Source: an endosymbiont of Acanthamoeba sp. UWC8
GTDB taxonomy: Bacteria; Pseudomonadota; Alphaproteobacteria; Rickettsiales; Midichloriaceae
DNA length: 64,000 bases
Assembly (NCBI RefSeq): GCF_000730245.1
Contig: NZ_CP004403.1
Span: forward strand, 744,001-808,000
Direction: 5' to 3'
Shown piece by piece: positions 16,987 through 26,262 of the stretch (positions are counted from its first letter, which is position 1; every line of letters begins with the position of its first letter). Below the pieces are notes generated by a model. That model did not search any database, was not told the DNA's origin, and saw nothing but the letters and a program-made list of their open reading frames with translations. Both the position numbers and the translations under genes were made by a program.

Positions 16987-18009
16987 TTAATTTAAAGTTT
17001 TTAAAATATTTGTTACAGTATGCATAATCTGTTCTCCTACCACCTTAGAACTATACTTCGTTTTAACTAAATTTAAACCTTCTCTAGCTAGGTTGATTGC
17101 AAGCTCTTTATTCTTAATTAAAAGCTCAATCTTATCGGCTAAGCTTTGAGGATTATCATTTTCTGCAAACAATCCGTTTAGTCGGTCGGTAATAATATTG
17201 CTCGGTCCTTCGGTTTTAGTTGAAATGACCGGTCTTGAATATTTAAATGCTTCTAAGATTACTATTCCAAAGGGCTCATGCAAAGAAGGAAGACAAAAGA
17301 TATCTATATTTTTATAAAAGCTTTCCTTATCTTCCACCCATCCTATAATTTTTACTTTATCAGATAGTTGTAGAGTCCTAACCATCTTTTCCAAATTTTC
17401 TCTTTCTTCACCCTCACCTCCTATGATAGCTTTAAACTCAACTTTTTTTTGCTCTAATATTGATAAAGCTTTTAGAAATATATCAAAACCTTTTTTCTTT
17501 ACAAACCTGCCGACCGTACCAATTATCGGAGGGTTATAAAATTGAGGAGCTATAAACTGAATATCATCATTAATTTCAATCATGTTGGGTATAGTAAATA
17601 CATTTTTATAGCCCATTTGTTTGATTTTTACATTTAAGTCATCTGCAACAGTGATTATAGCCTTGCTTTTAAATAATTGTTTAAAACTATAATTATGACA
17701 TAGTGAGATAATCGGAACGTTATTTGCAGCGAATTGAAGTATTCTTGCTGCTCTATTACCATGTGTAATAATGCAATCAGGCTTTTCAGCCTTTATAATT
17801 TTTTTAAGCCTAATAATAGTAAAAGGGTCATATTTTGAGAAATTTGAAACAGGATAAAAATCTTCTTTTAAGTATTTTTTAATTTCCGCATTCTTGTTAA
17901 TAATTTGAACGACTTTACAGCCGACTTGAGTAAGAGCATTAGTATAATCTAAAAAAGCTTGCTCAATTCCGCCAAGCCCTTTACCCAACATTGCGTTTAA
18001 AATTTTCAT
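16987..18009 (-). CDS. Family 4 glycosyltransferase
   Basis: A 340-residue GT-B glycosyltransferase. It opens MKILNAMLGKGLGGIEQAFLDY with the glycine-rich acceptor-side loop (GLGGIEQ, about 11-17). The donor domain has GTVGRFVKKKGFDIFLKAL (about 163-181), and the GT4 signature is LPSLHEPFGIVILEAFKYSRPVISTKTEGPSNII (about 232-265), including the E-x7-E pair (E at HEP and E at LEA). The substrate is unknown; a lipopolysaccharide or capsule sugar is likely. It is followed by a long inverted repeat. It is a second glycosyltransferase in the window but its sequence differs clearly from the one at 10031. Confidence 0.88.
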   Translation of the reverse strand: MKILNAMLGKGLGGIEQAFLDYTNALTQVGCKVVQIINKNAEIKKYLKEDFYPVSNFSKYDPFTIIRLKKIIKAEKPDCIITHGNRAARILQFAANNVPIISLCHNYSFKQLFKSKAIITVADDLNVKIKQMGYKNVFTIPNMIEINDDIQFIAPQFYNPPIIGTVGRFVKKKGFDIFLKALSILEQKKVEFKAIIGGEGEERENLEKMVRTLQLSDKVKIIGWVEDKESFYKNIDIFCLPSLHEPFGIVILEAFKYSRPVISTKTEGPSNIITDRLNGLFAENDNPQSLADKIELLIKNKELAINLAREGLNLVKTKYSSKVVGEQIMHTVTNILKTLN

Positions 18010-18106
18010 TTGGTTATTTTATATTCTGAGATATTTAATTACCAAATTAGCATCTAATTAAAAATATGAGAAGTTTTTGTTTGCTGGTTAAGTAATAATA
18101 GTATGC

Positions 18107-18787
18107 TTATAAATTTTCTGTTTGTTGATTCTTAAATTTCAAAGCTATTAGGTATACTTCTGATGAATCATCATAGCTCGCATCCGGCTTAAAGTATTTT
18201 ACTGTCTGAAAATGTTTTTTTGCTTCATCAAGGAGGAATTTTTCTTCCTTACCTTTTAAAAGTTTAGCAACAAAGCATCCACCCTTATTTAATTTTTTAA
18301 ATGCAAACTCTAAAGCAAACCCCACCAGCTCAACTAATCTTAAGTGATCAATCTGCCTATCACCGCAGGCATTAGCCGCCATGTCGGAGAGCACGACATC
18401 AACTTTATCAGGTAAAGCTCCTTGGAATTCATTATTGTCAATTAGCTCTAAAAAATCACCTTCAATTAAAAGCACCCCTTCTACCGGCTTGATTTCTTTT
18501 AAATCTATCCCAATTATTTTTGCTTTATTCGCCTTTTCTTTTGCGATCTGCAGCCACCCGCCCGGAGCTGCTCCCAGATCTATTATGCACTTTACATTAT
18601 TTAAAATTTTGAATTTTTCATCTATTTCAAGTAATTTAAATGCAGCTCTTGATCTATATCCTTTCTTCTTGCAAAGGTTCACGTAAGGATCATTTATATG
18701 GCGTTGCAACCAATTAATCGAACCGATTTTTCTTCCCTTGGCTGTTTTAAGTTTTTGTTTTGTATTTCTAAAGCTTTTATCTTTCAA
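18107..18787 (-). CDS. rlmE: 23S rRNA 2'-O-methyltransferase RlmE (FtsJ/RrmJ)
   Basis: A 226-residue FtsJ-type methyltransferase that methylates the ribose of U2552 in the A-loop of 23S rRNA, late in ribosome assembly. It shows YRSRAAFKLLEIDEKF (about 44-59) with the first catalytic Lys, IDLGAAPGGWLQIA (about 68-81, SAM site), VDVVLSDMA (about 128-136) with the catalytic Asp, and GGCFVAKLLKG (about 167-177) with the second Lys, giving the K-D-K-E tetrad arrangement. N-terminal basic stretch KTKQKLKTAKGRK-like may bind RNA. It is alone on its strand segment between the glycosyltransferase and the tolC-like gene. Confidence 0.93.
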   Translation of the reverse strand: MKDKSFRNTKQKLKTAKGRKIGSINWLQRHINDPYVNLCKKKGYRSRAAFKLLEIDEKFKILNNVKCIIDLGAAPGGWLQIAKEKANKAKIIGIDLKEIKPVEGVLLIEGDFLELIDNNEFQGALPDKVDVVLSDMAANACGDRQIDHLRLVELVGFALEFAFKKLNKGGCFVAKLLKGKEEKFLLDEAKKHFQTVKYFKPDASYDDSSEVYLIALKFKNQQTENL

Positions 18788-18952
18788 GTTATACTACCAT
18801 TATTTCATTCTGGTATTATATGCGCTTATCGTTTAAACCTCAATCTCTGCTTTTGTAAAAATTAGAATACCAAAAAATAATTTATCAAAAAATCTTTAAA
18901 TATATTATTTTTTTAAATGCAGCCCAATTAAAGCTCAGAAAATAAAAGTAAA

Positions 18953-20242
18953 TTAATAGTTATTAAAATCCATTTGATTTAAAGTACTCATTAAAGCGTG
19001 TATACTAAATAAAGCTATTACATTATTTTTATGAGCTTCCGCATTCTTAATCTTAGCAGCAAATAACTCATTTTCGGCATCCAATATATCAAGTGTTGTT
19101 TTAGTGCCGACCTTAGCTTCTTCTTCTGTACCGAATAATGCATTTTGCGCTGCAACTACAGCTTTTGCCGAAGATTCAATAACTGCTTTAGTAGTATAAT
19201 ATTCGCTCCATGCCTGTATAACTTTTTGAGTAACCCCAGTAATCGTGGCCTCATGCAGGTGTTGTGCTCTACGCTCTTGGTATTTACTACTCCTAATATC
19301 CGCATATTCAGCTCCGCCTTGGAAAATAGGAACCTTAACTTGTACACCGTAAGTATCCCCATCGCTTCTGGCAATTTTGAGGTCATCATTTCGATTAAAC
19401 TGAGCAAATGCATTCACTTTAGGAGAAAGTGCGGAGAATGCTTTTTGTTTTTGATTTTTAGCAGCGTATGCATCGCTTTTTGTTTTCTGAATATTAGAAT
19501 TTTTTTGTATAGCCGCTTCCATAAATTGCTCAAGATTAGCCGGTATACTCATTTTTTCTAATTTGATCGGTTCCATATTAGCAGGAACCGGATCCCCAGT
19601 TATGGCAGTAAAATTAGCTTCCGCAGCAATCACCGCACCTTTTGCCTGCTCTTTATCCGAGATTGCAGCGGCAAGCCTTGAAGTAGCTAAAGAAACATCG
19701 GTGATAGTTGCTTCTCCCAACTCTAACTTAGCTTGGGTTGCCTTTAAGTGGTTGCTTATTGCTTCTTCTTTTTTAATGCTTAAATTATAGAGCTCTCGCT
19801 TAGTAAGCAGGTCTTCATAAGCATTAATAGTACTTAAAATTATCTTTTCTTTAGTATTTAGCAGATTGGCTTGAGCAGAATTAATCGAGTTTTTTGCGTA
19901 ATTTAAATCAAATAAAGTGCTTCCGCCACTGAATAAAGGCTGTACAACATTAAGAGATAATTCACTTCTATTCGGATTTTGTACCCTATTCTTATATGCT
20001 TGCGACTTATAATCCGTGTTAGTAAAATTACTTTCAGCATTAATGTTGGGCATAACTCCGGCAAAGGCTTTATACTTTAGGGATTTAGTAGATTGCAAAT
20101 CATCTCTACTTGCTTTAATATCCAGATTGTTAGCCCTTGAAGCCCTTATTGCATCCGCTATAGAATATGCATTAGATACATAGGGTATAGTAAATGAACT
20201 AAATCCTATCAAAAAAGCCATTTTCTTTAAAATGTTATTCAT
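18953..20242 (-). CDS. tolC: TolC-family outer membrane efflux/secretion protein
   Basis: A 429-residue outer-membrane channel protein of the TolC family, the exit duct for type I secretion and drug efflux. It begins with a signal peptide (MNNILKKMAFLIGFSSFTIPYVSNA), followed by two TolC-type repeats of coiled-coil helices and beta strands; PLFSGGSTLFDLNYAKNSI (about 90-110) and PIFQGGAEYADIRSSKYQ (about 310-330) are the equivalent strand-helix transitions of each half. The start at 20242 is preferred because GGAGG sits 10 bases upstream and it gives the signal peptide; an in-frame ATG 30 bases earlier would overlap murC. It follows murC directly, so the two may be cotranscribed. Confidence 0.9.
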   Translation of the reverse strand: MNNILKKMAFLIGFSSFTIPYVSNAYSIADAIRASRANNLDIKASRDDLQSTKSLKYKAFAGVMPNINAESNFTNTDYKSQAYKNRVQNPNRSELSLNVVQPLFSGGSTLFDLNYAKNSINSAQANLLNTKEKIILSTINAYEDLLTKRELYNLSIKKEEAISNHLKATQAKLELGEATITDVSLATSRLAAAISDKEQAKGAVIAAEANFTAITGDPVPANMEPIKLEKMSIPANLEQFMEAAIQKNSNIQKTKSDAYAAKNQKQKAFSALSPKVNAFAQFNRNDDLKIARSDGDTYGVQVKVPIFQGGAEYADIRSSKYQERRAQHLHEATITGVTQKVIQAWSEYYTTKAVIESSAKAVVAAQNALFGTEEEAKVGTKTTLDILDAENELFAAKIKNAEAHKNNVIALFSIHALMSTLNQMDFNNY

Positions 20243-20264
20243 AATCAAAGCTTCCTCCCATATT

Positions 20265-21740
20265 TTAAGCAACTTTAATTTTTTGTAAATTTGCTAATTG
20301 TTCAGGCAATTGGTATGCCCATTTAGTTACATTCCCGGCACCTAGAAAAATTATCAGGTCATTTGGTTGTATGGTGCTTTTCAGTATTGATGCTATTTGG
20401 TTATGATCAGGTAATAAGTAAACTTCCTGACCGGTAGTTTTTTTGATATTTTGTACTAGTGCTTGAGAGTCAATTCCATTTATAGGTTCTTCACCCGCAG
20501 GATAGACTTCCGATATATACAAAGTATCGGCTTCTTTAAAGCAAGCACTAAACTCATCCATTAAATCTTTCAGCCTTGAATACCTGTGCGGCTGAGCAAT
20601 TGCTATCACTTTAGAACCCTTGTCATCGGCAATTTTACGGGCAGTTTTTAACGTAGCCTTAATTTCTATAGGATGATGCGCATAATCATCAATAATAGAA
20701 ATGCCGTTTATTTCCGCAACCTTAGTGAATCTTCTTTTTACACCTTGAAAAGTACTTAACCCTTTTTGGATTAACTCTTTGCTGATGTTAAGCTTTAAAG
20801 CAACAGCCACTGCTGCTAATGAGTTAAGTAAATTATGCTCTCCCGAGATACTGAGTTTAATATCTTTAATCTCGTTAAAATCAATCTTTAAGTGTTTCTG
20901 TAAAGTTTCCGATATTTTGACATCAAATGTTATCTTTTCAAGCGCTTGATTAATATTTACAGCCACTAAATCAGCATTCTTATTATTAATACCATATGAA
21001 ACGATTAACCGATTAGTAACTCTTGCAGCGATCTCCCTTACTGTTTCATGGTCAAAACAAAGCACTCCGAAACCATAAAAAGGCAAGTTTTCAATAAATT
21101 TAAAATATGCATCTTTTGCATTTTCAAAACTACCGTAATAATCTAAATGCTCGGGATCTATATTAGTTACAACTGCAACAAAAGCAGGGATACTGATAAA
21201 CGTACCATCCGATTCATCTGCTTCAGCTACCAGGAATTTGCCTGAACCTAATCTGGCATTAGTACCAAGTTCGTTAATTATACCGCCGTTAATTACAGTT
21301 GGGTTTAGACCCGCTTCTTCGAGCATTTTAGCTACCAAGGAAGTAGTAGTAGTTTTTCCGTGAGTTCCGGAAACTGCTATACAATGCTTAAACCTCATAA
21401 TTTCAGCTAACATTTCCGAACGTTTAATAATCGGTATATTAAGATTTTTTGCCGCAATTATCTCCGGATTAAATGGATTAATCGCAGTTGACCTAACTAT
21501 AATCGCAGCATCTTTAACGTTTTCTTCTTTGTGTCCGATAAATATGGTTATACCTAATTTTTCCAGACGCTCGGTTACATAGGAATCGCTTATATCCGAG
21601 CCCTGCACTTGATAGCCGAGATTTTTTAATATCTCCGCCATTCCGCTCATACCTATACCGCCGATCCCTATAAAATGGATGATACCTACCTCAATCGGGG
21701 ATATACTATATAGCTGGCTATTCATAACTCCGTTTACCAT
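20265..21740 (-). CDS. murC: UDP-N-acetylmuramate--L-alanine ligase
   Basis: MurC adds L-alanine to UDP-MurNAc, the first peptide step of peptidoglycan synthesis, in the cytoplasm. The 491-residue protein has the UDP-binding HFIGIGGIGMSGMAEIL motif (about 18-34), the ATP loop SGTHGKTTTT (about 119-128), EADESDGTF, and DDYAHHP (Mur ligase signature) in the C-terminal half. Its first codon overlaps the last bases of bamD; a second ATG at 21725 preceded by GGAG is an alternative start. Presence of murC shows that the organism makes at least some cell wall. Confidence 0.96.
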   Translation of the reverse strand: MVNGVMNSQLYSISPIEVGIIHFIGIGGIGMSGMAEILKNLGYQVQGSDISDSYVTERLEKLGITIFIGHKEENVKDAAIIVRSTAINPFNPEIIAAKNLNIPIIKRSEMLAEIMRFKHCIAVSGTHGKTTTTSLVAKMLEEAGLNPTVINGGIINELGTNARLGSGKFLVAEADESDGTFISIPAFVAVVTNIDPEHLDYYGSFENAKDAYFKFIENLPFYGFGVLCFDHETVREIAARVTNRLIVSYGINNKNADLVAVNINQALEKITFDVKISETLQKHLKIDFNEIKDIKLSISGEHNLLNSLAAVAVALKLNISKELIQKGLSTFQGVKRRFTKVAEINGISIIDDYAHHPIEIKATLKTARKIADDKGSKVIAIAQPHRYSRLKDLMDEFSACFKEADTLYISEVYPAGEEPINGIDSQALVQNIKKTTGQEVYLLPDHNQIASILKSTIQPNDLIIFLGAGNVTKWAYQLPEQLANLQKIKVA

Positions 21741-22540
21741 ATTTTACTGATTATTCTCTTAGTGATTGAGGGTTGCGGTTCATTGATATTGGATTCAAGT
21801 AAATTATAAGCTTTACTATACCATTTATTGTTCGGATAGTTATACCCGAGCACGGATACATATTTCTTTGCTTGGTCAATTGCACCGAGCGAATAATAAA
21901 TTTCCGTCATCCTGTAAAGTGCTTCAGGCACGAATATGGTTGTATCGTACTCACTAACCACTACTTTAAACCGGTTTAAAGCTGCAATTAAATTACCTTT
22001 ATGTAAATAAGATAAACCGATATTCATCTCTTTACCCGCCAGTTGATTAAATGCTAAATCAATTTTTAGTTTAGCATCATTGGCATATTCGGAATCCGGA
22101 AAACGGGTAACCACTTCTTCTAATGCCTCTAAAGCTTCTCTTGTCAGCTGTTGATCCCTTCCGATATCAACTATCTGATCATAATAGCATAGCGCTTTTA
22201 AATAATACATGTATGCAACACTATGATGACTCGGATACTGCTTTAAGAAATCTTCAACGGTAAATATGGCATCATCGAATTCATCATCCAAATAGAAGCT
22301 ATAAGCTTTTTTTACTGTTGCTTCAGGAGCAAGCGGTGAGGCCGGGTGCTCTCTTTCTATAGTCTCAAAGCTTTTTATCGCTGATTTATATTTGCTTTCT
22401 TTTATTGCCAGGTTCCCTTCACTATAAAGTTCGGAGGGATTATGTGAAACTTTATTATCCGCATCTTTTTTACTCGAATTACAAGCACTAAGAAAAGCGA
22501 TTAAAGATATCGTTAGTAGATGTTTATTAAATTTTTTCAT
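21734..22540 (-). CDS. bamD: Outer membrane assembly lipoprotein BamD
   Basis: BamD is the essential lipoprotein of the Bam complex that inserts beta-barrel proteins into the outer membrane. The 268-residue product starts MKKFNKHLLTISLIAFLSAC with a lipobox (LSAC, Cys20), then five TPR-like helical pairs (for example SPLAPEATVKKAYSFYLDDEFDDAI). Start at 22540 gives the lipoprotein signal close to the N-terminus; an ATG 12 bases earlier is also possible. It is directly upstream of murC, overlapping it by a few bases, so the pair is translationally coupled. Confidence 0.9.
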   Translation of the reverse strand: MKKFNKHLLTISLIAFLSACNSSKKDADNKVSHNPSELYSEGNLAIKESKYKSAIKSFETIEREHPASPLAPEATVKKAYSFYLDDEFDDAIFTVEDFLKQYPSHHSVAYMYYLKALCYYDQIVDIGRDQQLTREALEALEEVVTRFPDSEYANDAKLKIDLAFNQLAGKEMNIGLSYLHKGNLIAALNRFKVVVSEYDTTIFVPEALYRMTEIYYSLGAIDQAKKYVSVLGYNYPNNKWYSKAYNLLESNINEPQPSITKRIISKIW

Positions 22541-22576
22541 GAAAGTCTGCATACTTTTGATTTCTCTATAACAAAA

Positions 22577-23359
22577 CTATTGCTGTCTTTCAACTAACAT
22601 TTCTTTAATTTTTGAAATAGCTTTCGCCGGGTTCAAACCTTTAGGACAAGTTTTGGTGCAATTCATAATGGTGTGACACCTGTAAAGCTTGAAAGAATCT
22701 TCTAAATCATCCAGCCTTTCTCCGGTAAATTCATCTCGACTGTCGATTATCCATCGGTAAGTTTGCAACAATATTGCCGGGCCTAAATATTTATCACCGT
22801 TCCACCAATAACTCGGGCAGCTGGTTGAACAGCAAGCACATAATATGCATTCATATAAACCATCAAGTTTTTCTCTGTCTTCCGGCGATTGTAGCCTCTC
22901 CTTACCTGAAGCTCCGTCCTGCTCAGTCTTTAACCACGGCTCAACCGATCTAAGCTGCGCATAAAAATGCGTAAGATCCGGGATTAAATCTTTTACAACC
23001 GGCATATGCGGCAGAGGATAAATTTTTACATCACCTTTAACATCGCATATTGCTTTTGTGCACGCTAAAGTATTAGTACCGTCAATGTTCATTGCGCAAC
23101 TACCGCAGATACCTTCTCTGCATGATCTCCTGAATGTAAGAGTGCTGTCTACTTCATCTTTAATTTTTATTAAAGCATCCAAGACCATAGGACCGCAATT
23201 ATCTAAATCAATATGATAAGTATCAACCTGCGGATCTTTATCTTCATCCGGATTATAGCGATAAATATTAAATTTCTTAGTTTGTTTACCGGCAGCTTCT
23301 AAATTATGCTCTTTACCTTTTTGAACTTTGAAATTTTTTAAAGGTTTTGATTCACTCAT
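22577..23359 (-). CDS. sdhB: Succinate dehydrogenase iron-sulfur subunit
   Basis: A 260-residue SdhB, the electron-transfer subunit of respiratory complex II on the inner membrane. The N-terminal plant-type ferredoxin domain holds the [2Fe-2S] ligands in [21 protein letters not shown] (about 80-100); the C-terminal domain has [12 protein letters not shown] for the [4Fe-4S] cluster and [12 protein letters not shown] for the [3Fe-4S] and [4Fe-4S] ligands. The length is normal. SdhA, C and D genes are not adjacent, so the operon appears split. It lies upstream of, and on the same strand as, bamD with 36 bases between them. Confidence 0.96.
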   Translation of the reverse strand: MSESKPLKNFKVQKGKEHNLEAAGKQTKKFNIYRYNPDEDKDPQVDTYHIDLDNCGPMVLDALIKIKDEVDSTLTFRRSCREGICGSCAMNIDGTNTLACTKAICDVKGDVKIYPLPHMPVVKDLIPDLTHFYAQLRSVEPWLKTEQDGASGKERLQSPEDREKLDGLYECILCACCSTSCPSYWWNGDKYLGPAILLQTYRWIIDSRDEFTGERLDDLEDSFKLYRCHTIMNCTKTCPKGLNPAKAISKIKEMLVERQQ

Positions 23360-23693
23360 ATTAACAATAAAATATTGATCCTAAATACATAATTACAAAT
23401 CTTGGATAGAACTTCAAGATAAAGCTTTATAAAAATGTTTAATAATTTAATACTTAACTGATTTATAACCACATCAATCAATTTCATCCAAGGCATTTAA
23501 AGCCTTTATTATATCTATAAATAAGGAAATTTTTATTTCAGTAAAATTTATTTTAGATACCTTATATTAAAAAAATATTGTTTATAGCTAATGACCTTGT
23601 TACTATCTAAAGAGTATGTAATGGTTGAATAATAAAATTTAGAGTTTAAATTCAACATAAGCACAAAATATTTAAAATATAAGGGAGAGAATA
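23360..23693. other. Intergenic region between divergent sdhB and virB2
   Basis: About 334 AT-rich bases. It must contain the promoters for sdhB (minus) and virB2 (plus). No RNA gene or repeat was recognised. A GGGAGAG ribosome site at about 23683-23689 precedes virB2. Confidence 0.6.
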
Positions 23694-24032
23694 ATGCAAG
23701 CCTCAGGGTTGAATTATATTAACAAAAACTTTTTAGTTAAGATTATTATGGTAATAATGCTGAGTATTTCTGCATTAATGCCGACTAATTCTTATGCACA
23801 AGGCGCAGATGATACAAAAATCACTGAAACATTGTGTAATGCCGTTAACCAACTTACCGGTAACATCGGTAGATCGATTGCTATTTTGATAGTTATATCT
23901 TTAGCTATAATGCTTTTCTTAGGTAAAGTGACCTGGGGTGTGGCAATTGCAGTCGGAGTCGGTATGGGTATTTTATTCGGAGCACCGGATGTTGTACAAC
24001 TTCTCTCCGGAGGCACGGCTTGTAAAGGCTAA
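23694..24032 (+). CDS. virB2: VirB2-type pilin of a type IV secretion system
   Basis: A 112-residue TrbC/VirB2-type pilin. It has an N-terminal signal (hydrophobic FLVKIIMVIMLSISALMPTNSYA at about 13-35, cleavage after S-Y-A), a mature N-terminus with one Cys, and two further membrane helices (SIAILIVISLAIMLFLG and WGVAIAVGVGMGILFGAP) joined by a short polar loop, which is the VirB2 plan. In Rickettsiales, VirB2 paralogs form the pilus of the vir system that delivers effectors. It stands alone here, with a strong terminator 25 bases downstream, and no other vir gene is visible. That fits the scattered vir loci known for the order. Confidence 0.85.
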   Translation: MQASGLNYINKNFLVKIIMVIMLSISALMPTNSYAQGADDTKITETLCNAVNQLTGNIGRSIAILIVISLAIMLFLGKVTWGVAIAVGVGMGILFGAPDVVQLLSGGTACKG

Positions 24033-24055
24033 TTAGTTTTACACAACTCTTAAGA

Positions 24056-24086
24056 GGCCTTTAGTAAATCTAAAGGCTTTTTTTAT
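24056..24086 (+). terminator. Rho-independent terminator after virB2
   Basis: GCCTTTAG (24057-24064), loop TAAAT, CTAAAGGC (24070-24077), then seven T residues. It is an 8 bp perfect stem with a T tract, 25 bases after the virB2 stop, a textbook intrinsic terminator that isolates the gene. Confidence 0.9.
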
Positions 24087-24146
24087 TGACTAAACACACA
24101 AAGTAACTAATATTGTTTCACAAATTTCAATTGGTTTAAAAAGCAA

Positions 24147-24317
24147 ATGGCAAAGAAAAATATAGTGCTGATCAAACTTGCGAGCAGTGAAGGTACAGGT
24201 TCTTTTTTTGTAAAAAAGAAAAACCCGAAAAAATTGACTAAAAAACTTAATTTTAAAAAATACGATCCTAAATTAAGAAAGCACGTACTCTTTGAAGAGA
24301 AAAAACTAAGTAGCTAA
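24147..24317 (+). CDS. rpmG: Ribosomal protein L33
   Basis: A 56-residue protein: [20 protein letters not shown], then [21 protein letters not shown] and a [11 protein letters not shown] end. The pattern KLxS-S-x-G-T-G-x-F plus KKLxxKKYDPxxRKHVxFxExK is the bacterial L33 signature, in the form that lacks the zinc-binding Cys pairs. L33 sits in the large subunit near the E site. It is followed 5 bases later by the GTG start of lolD. Confidence 0.93.
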   Translation: MAKKNIVLIKLASSEGTGSFFVKKKNPKKLTKKLNFKKYDPKLRKHVLFEEKKLSS

Positions 24318-24321
24318 GTGA

Positions 24322-24990
24322 GTGACTCTTCTTCGCTTAGAAAATATCAGTAAAACTTTTAAGCAAGGTGAATCAAGCCTAGGAGTATTAGATGATATTA
24401 CATTCACCCTTGAAGAAGGTGAGATTATAGCTTTAGTCGGCCCATCAGGTTCCGGCAAAAGTACTTTTTTATCTATTGCAGGCCTGCTTGAAAACCCGTC
24501 TTCGGGAAAGATATATTTCAATGACCGGGATTGCTCTAAAAGCTCTGATAGATTAAGAACTAAAATTCGTCGGGAAAGCCTCGGTTTTATTTACCAATTC
24601 CATCATTTACTTCCTGAATTTACCGCATTGGAAAATGTAATGATACCCGGGATGCTATTAGACAAAAGCGAGAATGAAGTAAAGGAAGAAGCAATTATAC
24701 TCTTAGACTCTTTAGGGCTTAAGGAGCGATTAAACAGTATGCCTTCCGAGCTTTCAGGCGGAGAACAGCAGAGAGTCGCCATTGCGAGAAGCTTAATTAA
24801 TAAGCCGCAATTAATACTGGCTGACGAACCTACCGGAAACCTGGATAATGCGAACGCTGAAAAAGTAATTAATATAATCATAAAACAAGCCAGGGAAAGG
24901 AAATTATCTGCAATTATCGTTACACATAATGTTGAACTTGCAGGAAAAACTGATAAAGTCATGACTATAAGAGACGGTAAAATTTTTTAA
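24322..24990 (+). CDS. lolD: Lipoprotein-releasing ABC transporter ATPase LolD
   Basis: A 222-residue ABC ATPase of the LolD type, which powers LolCE to release lipoproteins from the inner membrane for delivery to the outer membrane. It contains the Walker A loop GPSGSGKST (about 40-48), Q-loop F-I-Y-Q-F-H-H-L-L, the signature LSGGEQQRVAIARS (about 145-158), the Walker B LILADEPTGNLD (about 165-176) and the switch His (VTHN). Start is GTG. The LolC/E partner is not adjacent. It follows rpmG and precedes ruvB by 14 bases, so all three probably share a transcript. Confidence 0.87.
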   Translation: MTLLRLENISKTFKQGESSLGVLDDITFTLEEGEIIALVGPSGSGKSTFLSIAGLLENPSSGKIYFNDRDCSKSSDRLRTKIRRESLGFIYQFHHLLPEFTALENVMIPGMLLDKSENEVKEEAIILLDSLGLKERLNSMPSELSGGEQQRVAIARSLINKPQLILADEPTGNLDNANAEKVINIIIKQARERKLSAIIVTHNVELAGKTDKVMTIRDGKIF

Positions 24991-25003
24991 TTAAGAGTTA
25001 ATA

Positions 25004-26020
25004 GTGACTCAATCAAACAGATTCTATAACCCGCAAAGCGAAGAAAATGAATTAACTTTAAGGCCTAAAAAACTTAATGAGTTCATTGGCCAGCATGATT
25101 TAAAGAAAAATTTATCGATTTTCATAAATGCGACTAAAGCCAGAGGTGAAGCTTTGGATCATGTGCTTTTTTATGGCCCTCCCGGACTTGGAAAGACCAC
25201 ATTATCGCAAATAATTGCCAATGAGCTGGAAGTGGGCGTAAAAATGTCATCAGGCCCTGTTCTTACTAAATCCGGGGATTTGGCTGCAATCCTTACCAAT
25301 TTACAAGAAAATGATGTTTTATTTATTGATGAAATTCACAGGCTTCCCAGCGCAGTTGAAGAAGTTTTATATTCAGCAATGGAAGATTTCTATATTGATA
25401 TAATAATCGGTGAAGGACCTGCTGCAAGAGCAGTTAAAATATCTTTGCCGAAATTTACTTTAGTTGGAGCAACGACGAGATTAGGACTACTTACCAATCC
25501 TTTAAAAGATAGATTCGGAATACCGCTTAAGTTAGATTTCTATAACCGGGAAGAGTTGGTAAAAGTGGTGGAAAGAGGAGCAATCTTATATAATATCAAT
25601 ATTGACATGCAAGCTGCATTTGAACTTGCTAAGCGCTCAAGAGGCACCCCCAGAATTGCTATGAGACTACTGAAAAGAGTTCGGGATTTTGCCGAGCATT
25701 TAAAGAGCGCTAAAGTCGGGCTTGAAGAAATTAAAGAAACTTTAAACAGCTTAGATATCGATGAATTCGGTTTAGATAAATTAGATAGGAAGTATATAAA
25801 CTATATTGCTGAAAATTATAAAGGCGGACCGGTCGGAATTGAAACTATAGCTGCCGGTTTATCGGAAGATAAGGATACATTAGAAGATACCATAGAGCCT
25901 TATCTGCTACAGATTGGTTTTTTAGCAAGAACACCTAGAGGAAGAATGTTAACCGAAGCTTGCTTAAAGCATTTAGGTGCTCCCTATCAATCACTTATCC
26001 AAAAACAATTAGAGATTTAA
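25004..26020 (+). CDS. ruvB: Holliday junction branch-migration ATPase RuvB
   Basis: RuvB is the hexameric helicase motor that moves Holliday junctions during recombinational repair. The 338-residue protein (GTG start) has the [12 protein letters not shown] opening, the P-loop [10 protein letters not shown] (about 59-68), Walker [10 protein letters not shown] (about 108-116), sensor [13 protein letters not shown] (about 158-170) and the C-terminal R-T-P-R-G-R winged-helix motif. Length is normal. ruvA and ruvC are not in the window. Confidence 0.97.
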   Translation: MTQSNRFYNPQSEENELTLRPKKLNEFIGQHDLKKNLSIFINATKARGEALDHVLFYGPPGLGKTTLSQIIANELEVGVKMSSGPVLTKSGDLAAILTNLQENDVLFIDEIHRLPSAVEEVLYSAMEDFYIDIIIGEGPAARAVKISLPKFTLVGATTRLGLLTNPLKDRFGIPLKLDFYNREELVKVVERGAILYNINIDMQAAFELAKRSRGTPRIAMRLLKRVRDFAEHLKSAKVGLEEIKETLNSLDIDEFGLDKLDRKYINYIAENYKGGPVGIETIAAGLSEDKDTLEDTIEPYLLQIGFLARTPRGRMLTEACLKHLGAPYQSLIQKQLEI

Positions 26021-26035
26021 AAAATTAAGCAAAAT

Positions 26036-26070
26036 AAAAAAAGGGATACTTAATATCCCTATTTTTTAAA
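26036..26070. terminator. Hairpin terminator after ruvB
   Basis: A-rich lead, then AGGGATA (26042-26048), loop CTTAA, TATCCCT (26054-26060) and a run of T. It has A tract and T tract on the two sides, so it may act for both ruvB and the convergent small gene. Confidence 0.75.
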
Positions 26071-26088
26071 AGCTTGTTTATATATTAA

Positions 26089-26247
26089 TTAATTGCTTTC
26101 AACAGGTGTATTGGTATCTCCATGGCTTTGCTCGCTTTGTTGGCCTTCATCAGCAGCAGATTGCGCAGAAGCATGAGATTCGCAGGCAACTGCTTTAGAT
26201 GCCACGCCTAAAACTAAAGATAAGGTAGCAACTTGTAAAAATGTCAT
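26089..26247 (-). CDS. Small secreted protein, 52 residues, unknown
   Basis: The reverse strand encodes MTFLQVATLSLVLGVASKAVA, a plausible signal peptide ending in A-V-A, followed by C-E-S-H and a short Ser/Gln/Glu/Ala-rich mature part. A GGAG ribosome site lies 6 bases before the ATG (complement of 26248-26260). It starts 15 bases after the end of the intradiol-fold gene and so is probably in its operon (elbB, then that gene, then this). Family not recognised; the mature part is only about 30 residues. Confidence 0.55.
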   Translation of the reverse strand: MTFLQVATLSLVLGVASKAVACESHASAQSAADEGQQSEQSHGDTNTPVESN

Positions 26248-26262
26248 ATGATTCTCCGTTTA

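Noticed and set aside
18381-18686. Plus-strand frame of 101 codons inside rlmE
   Set aside because: It is antisense to the well-conserved methyltransferase gene and has no start context.
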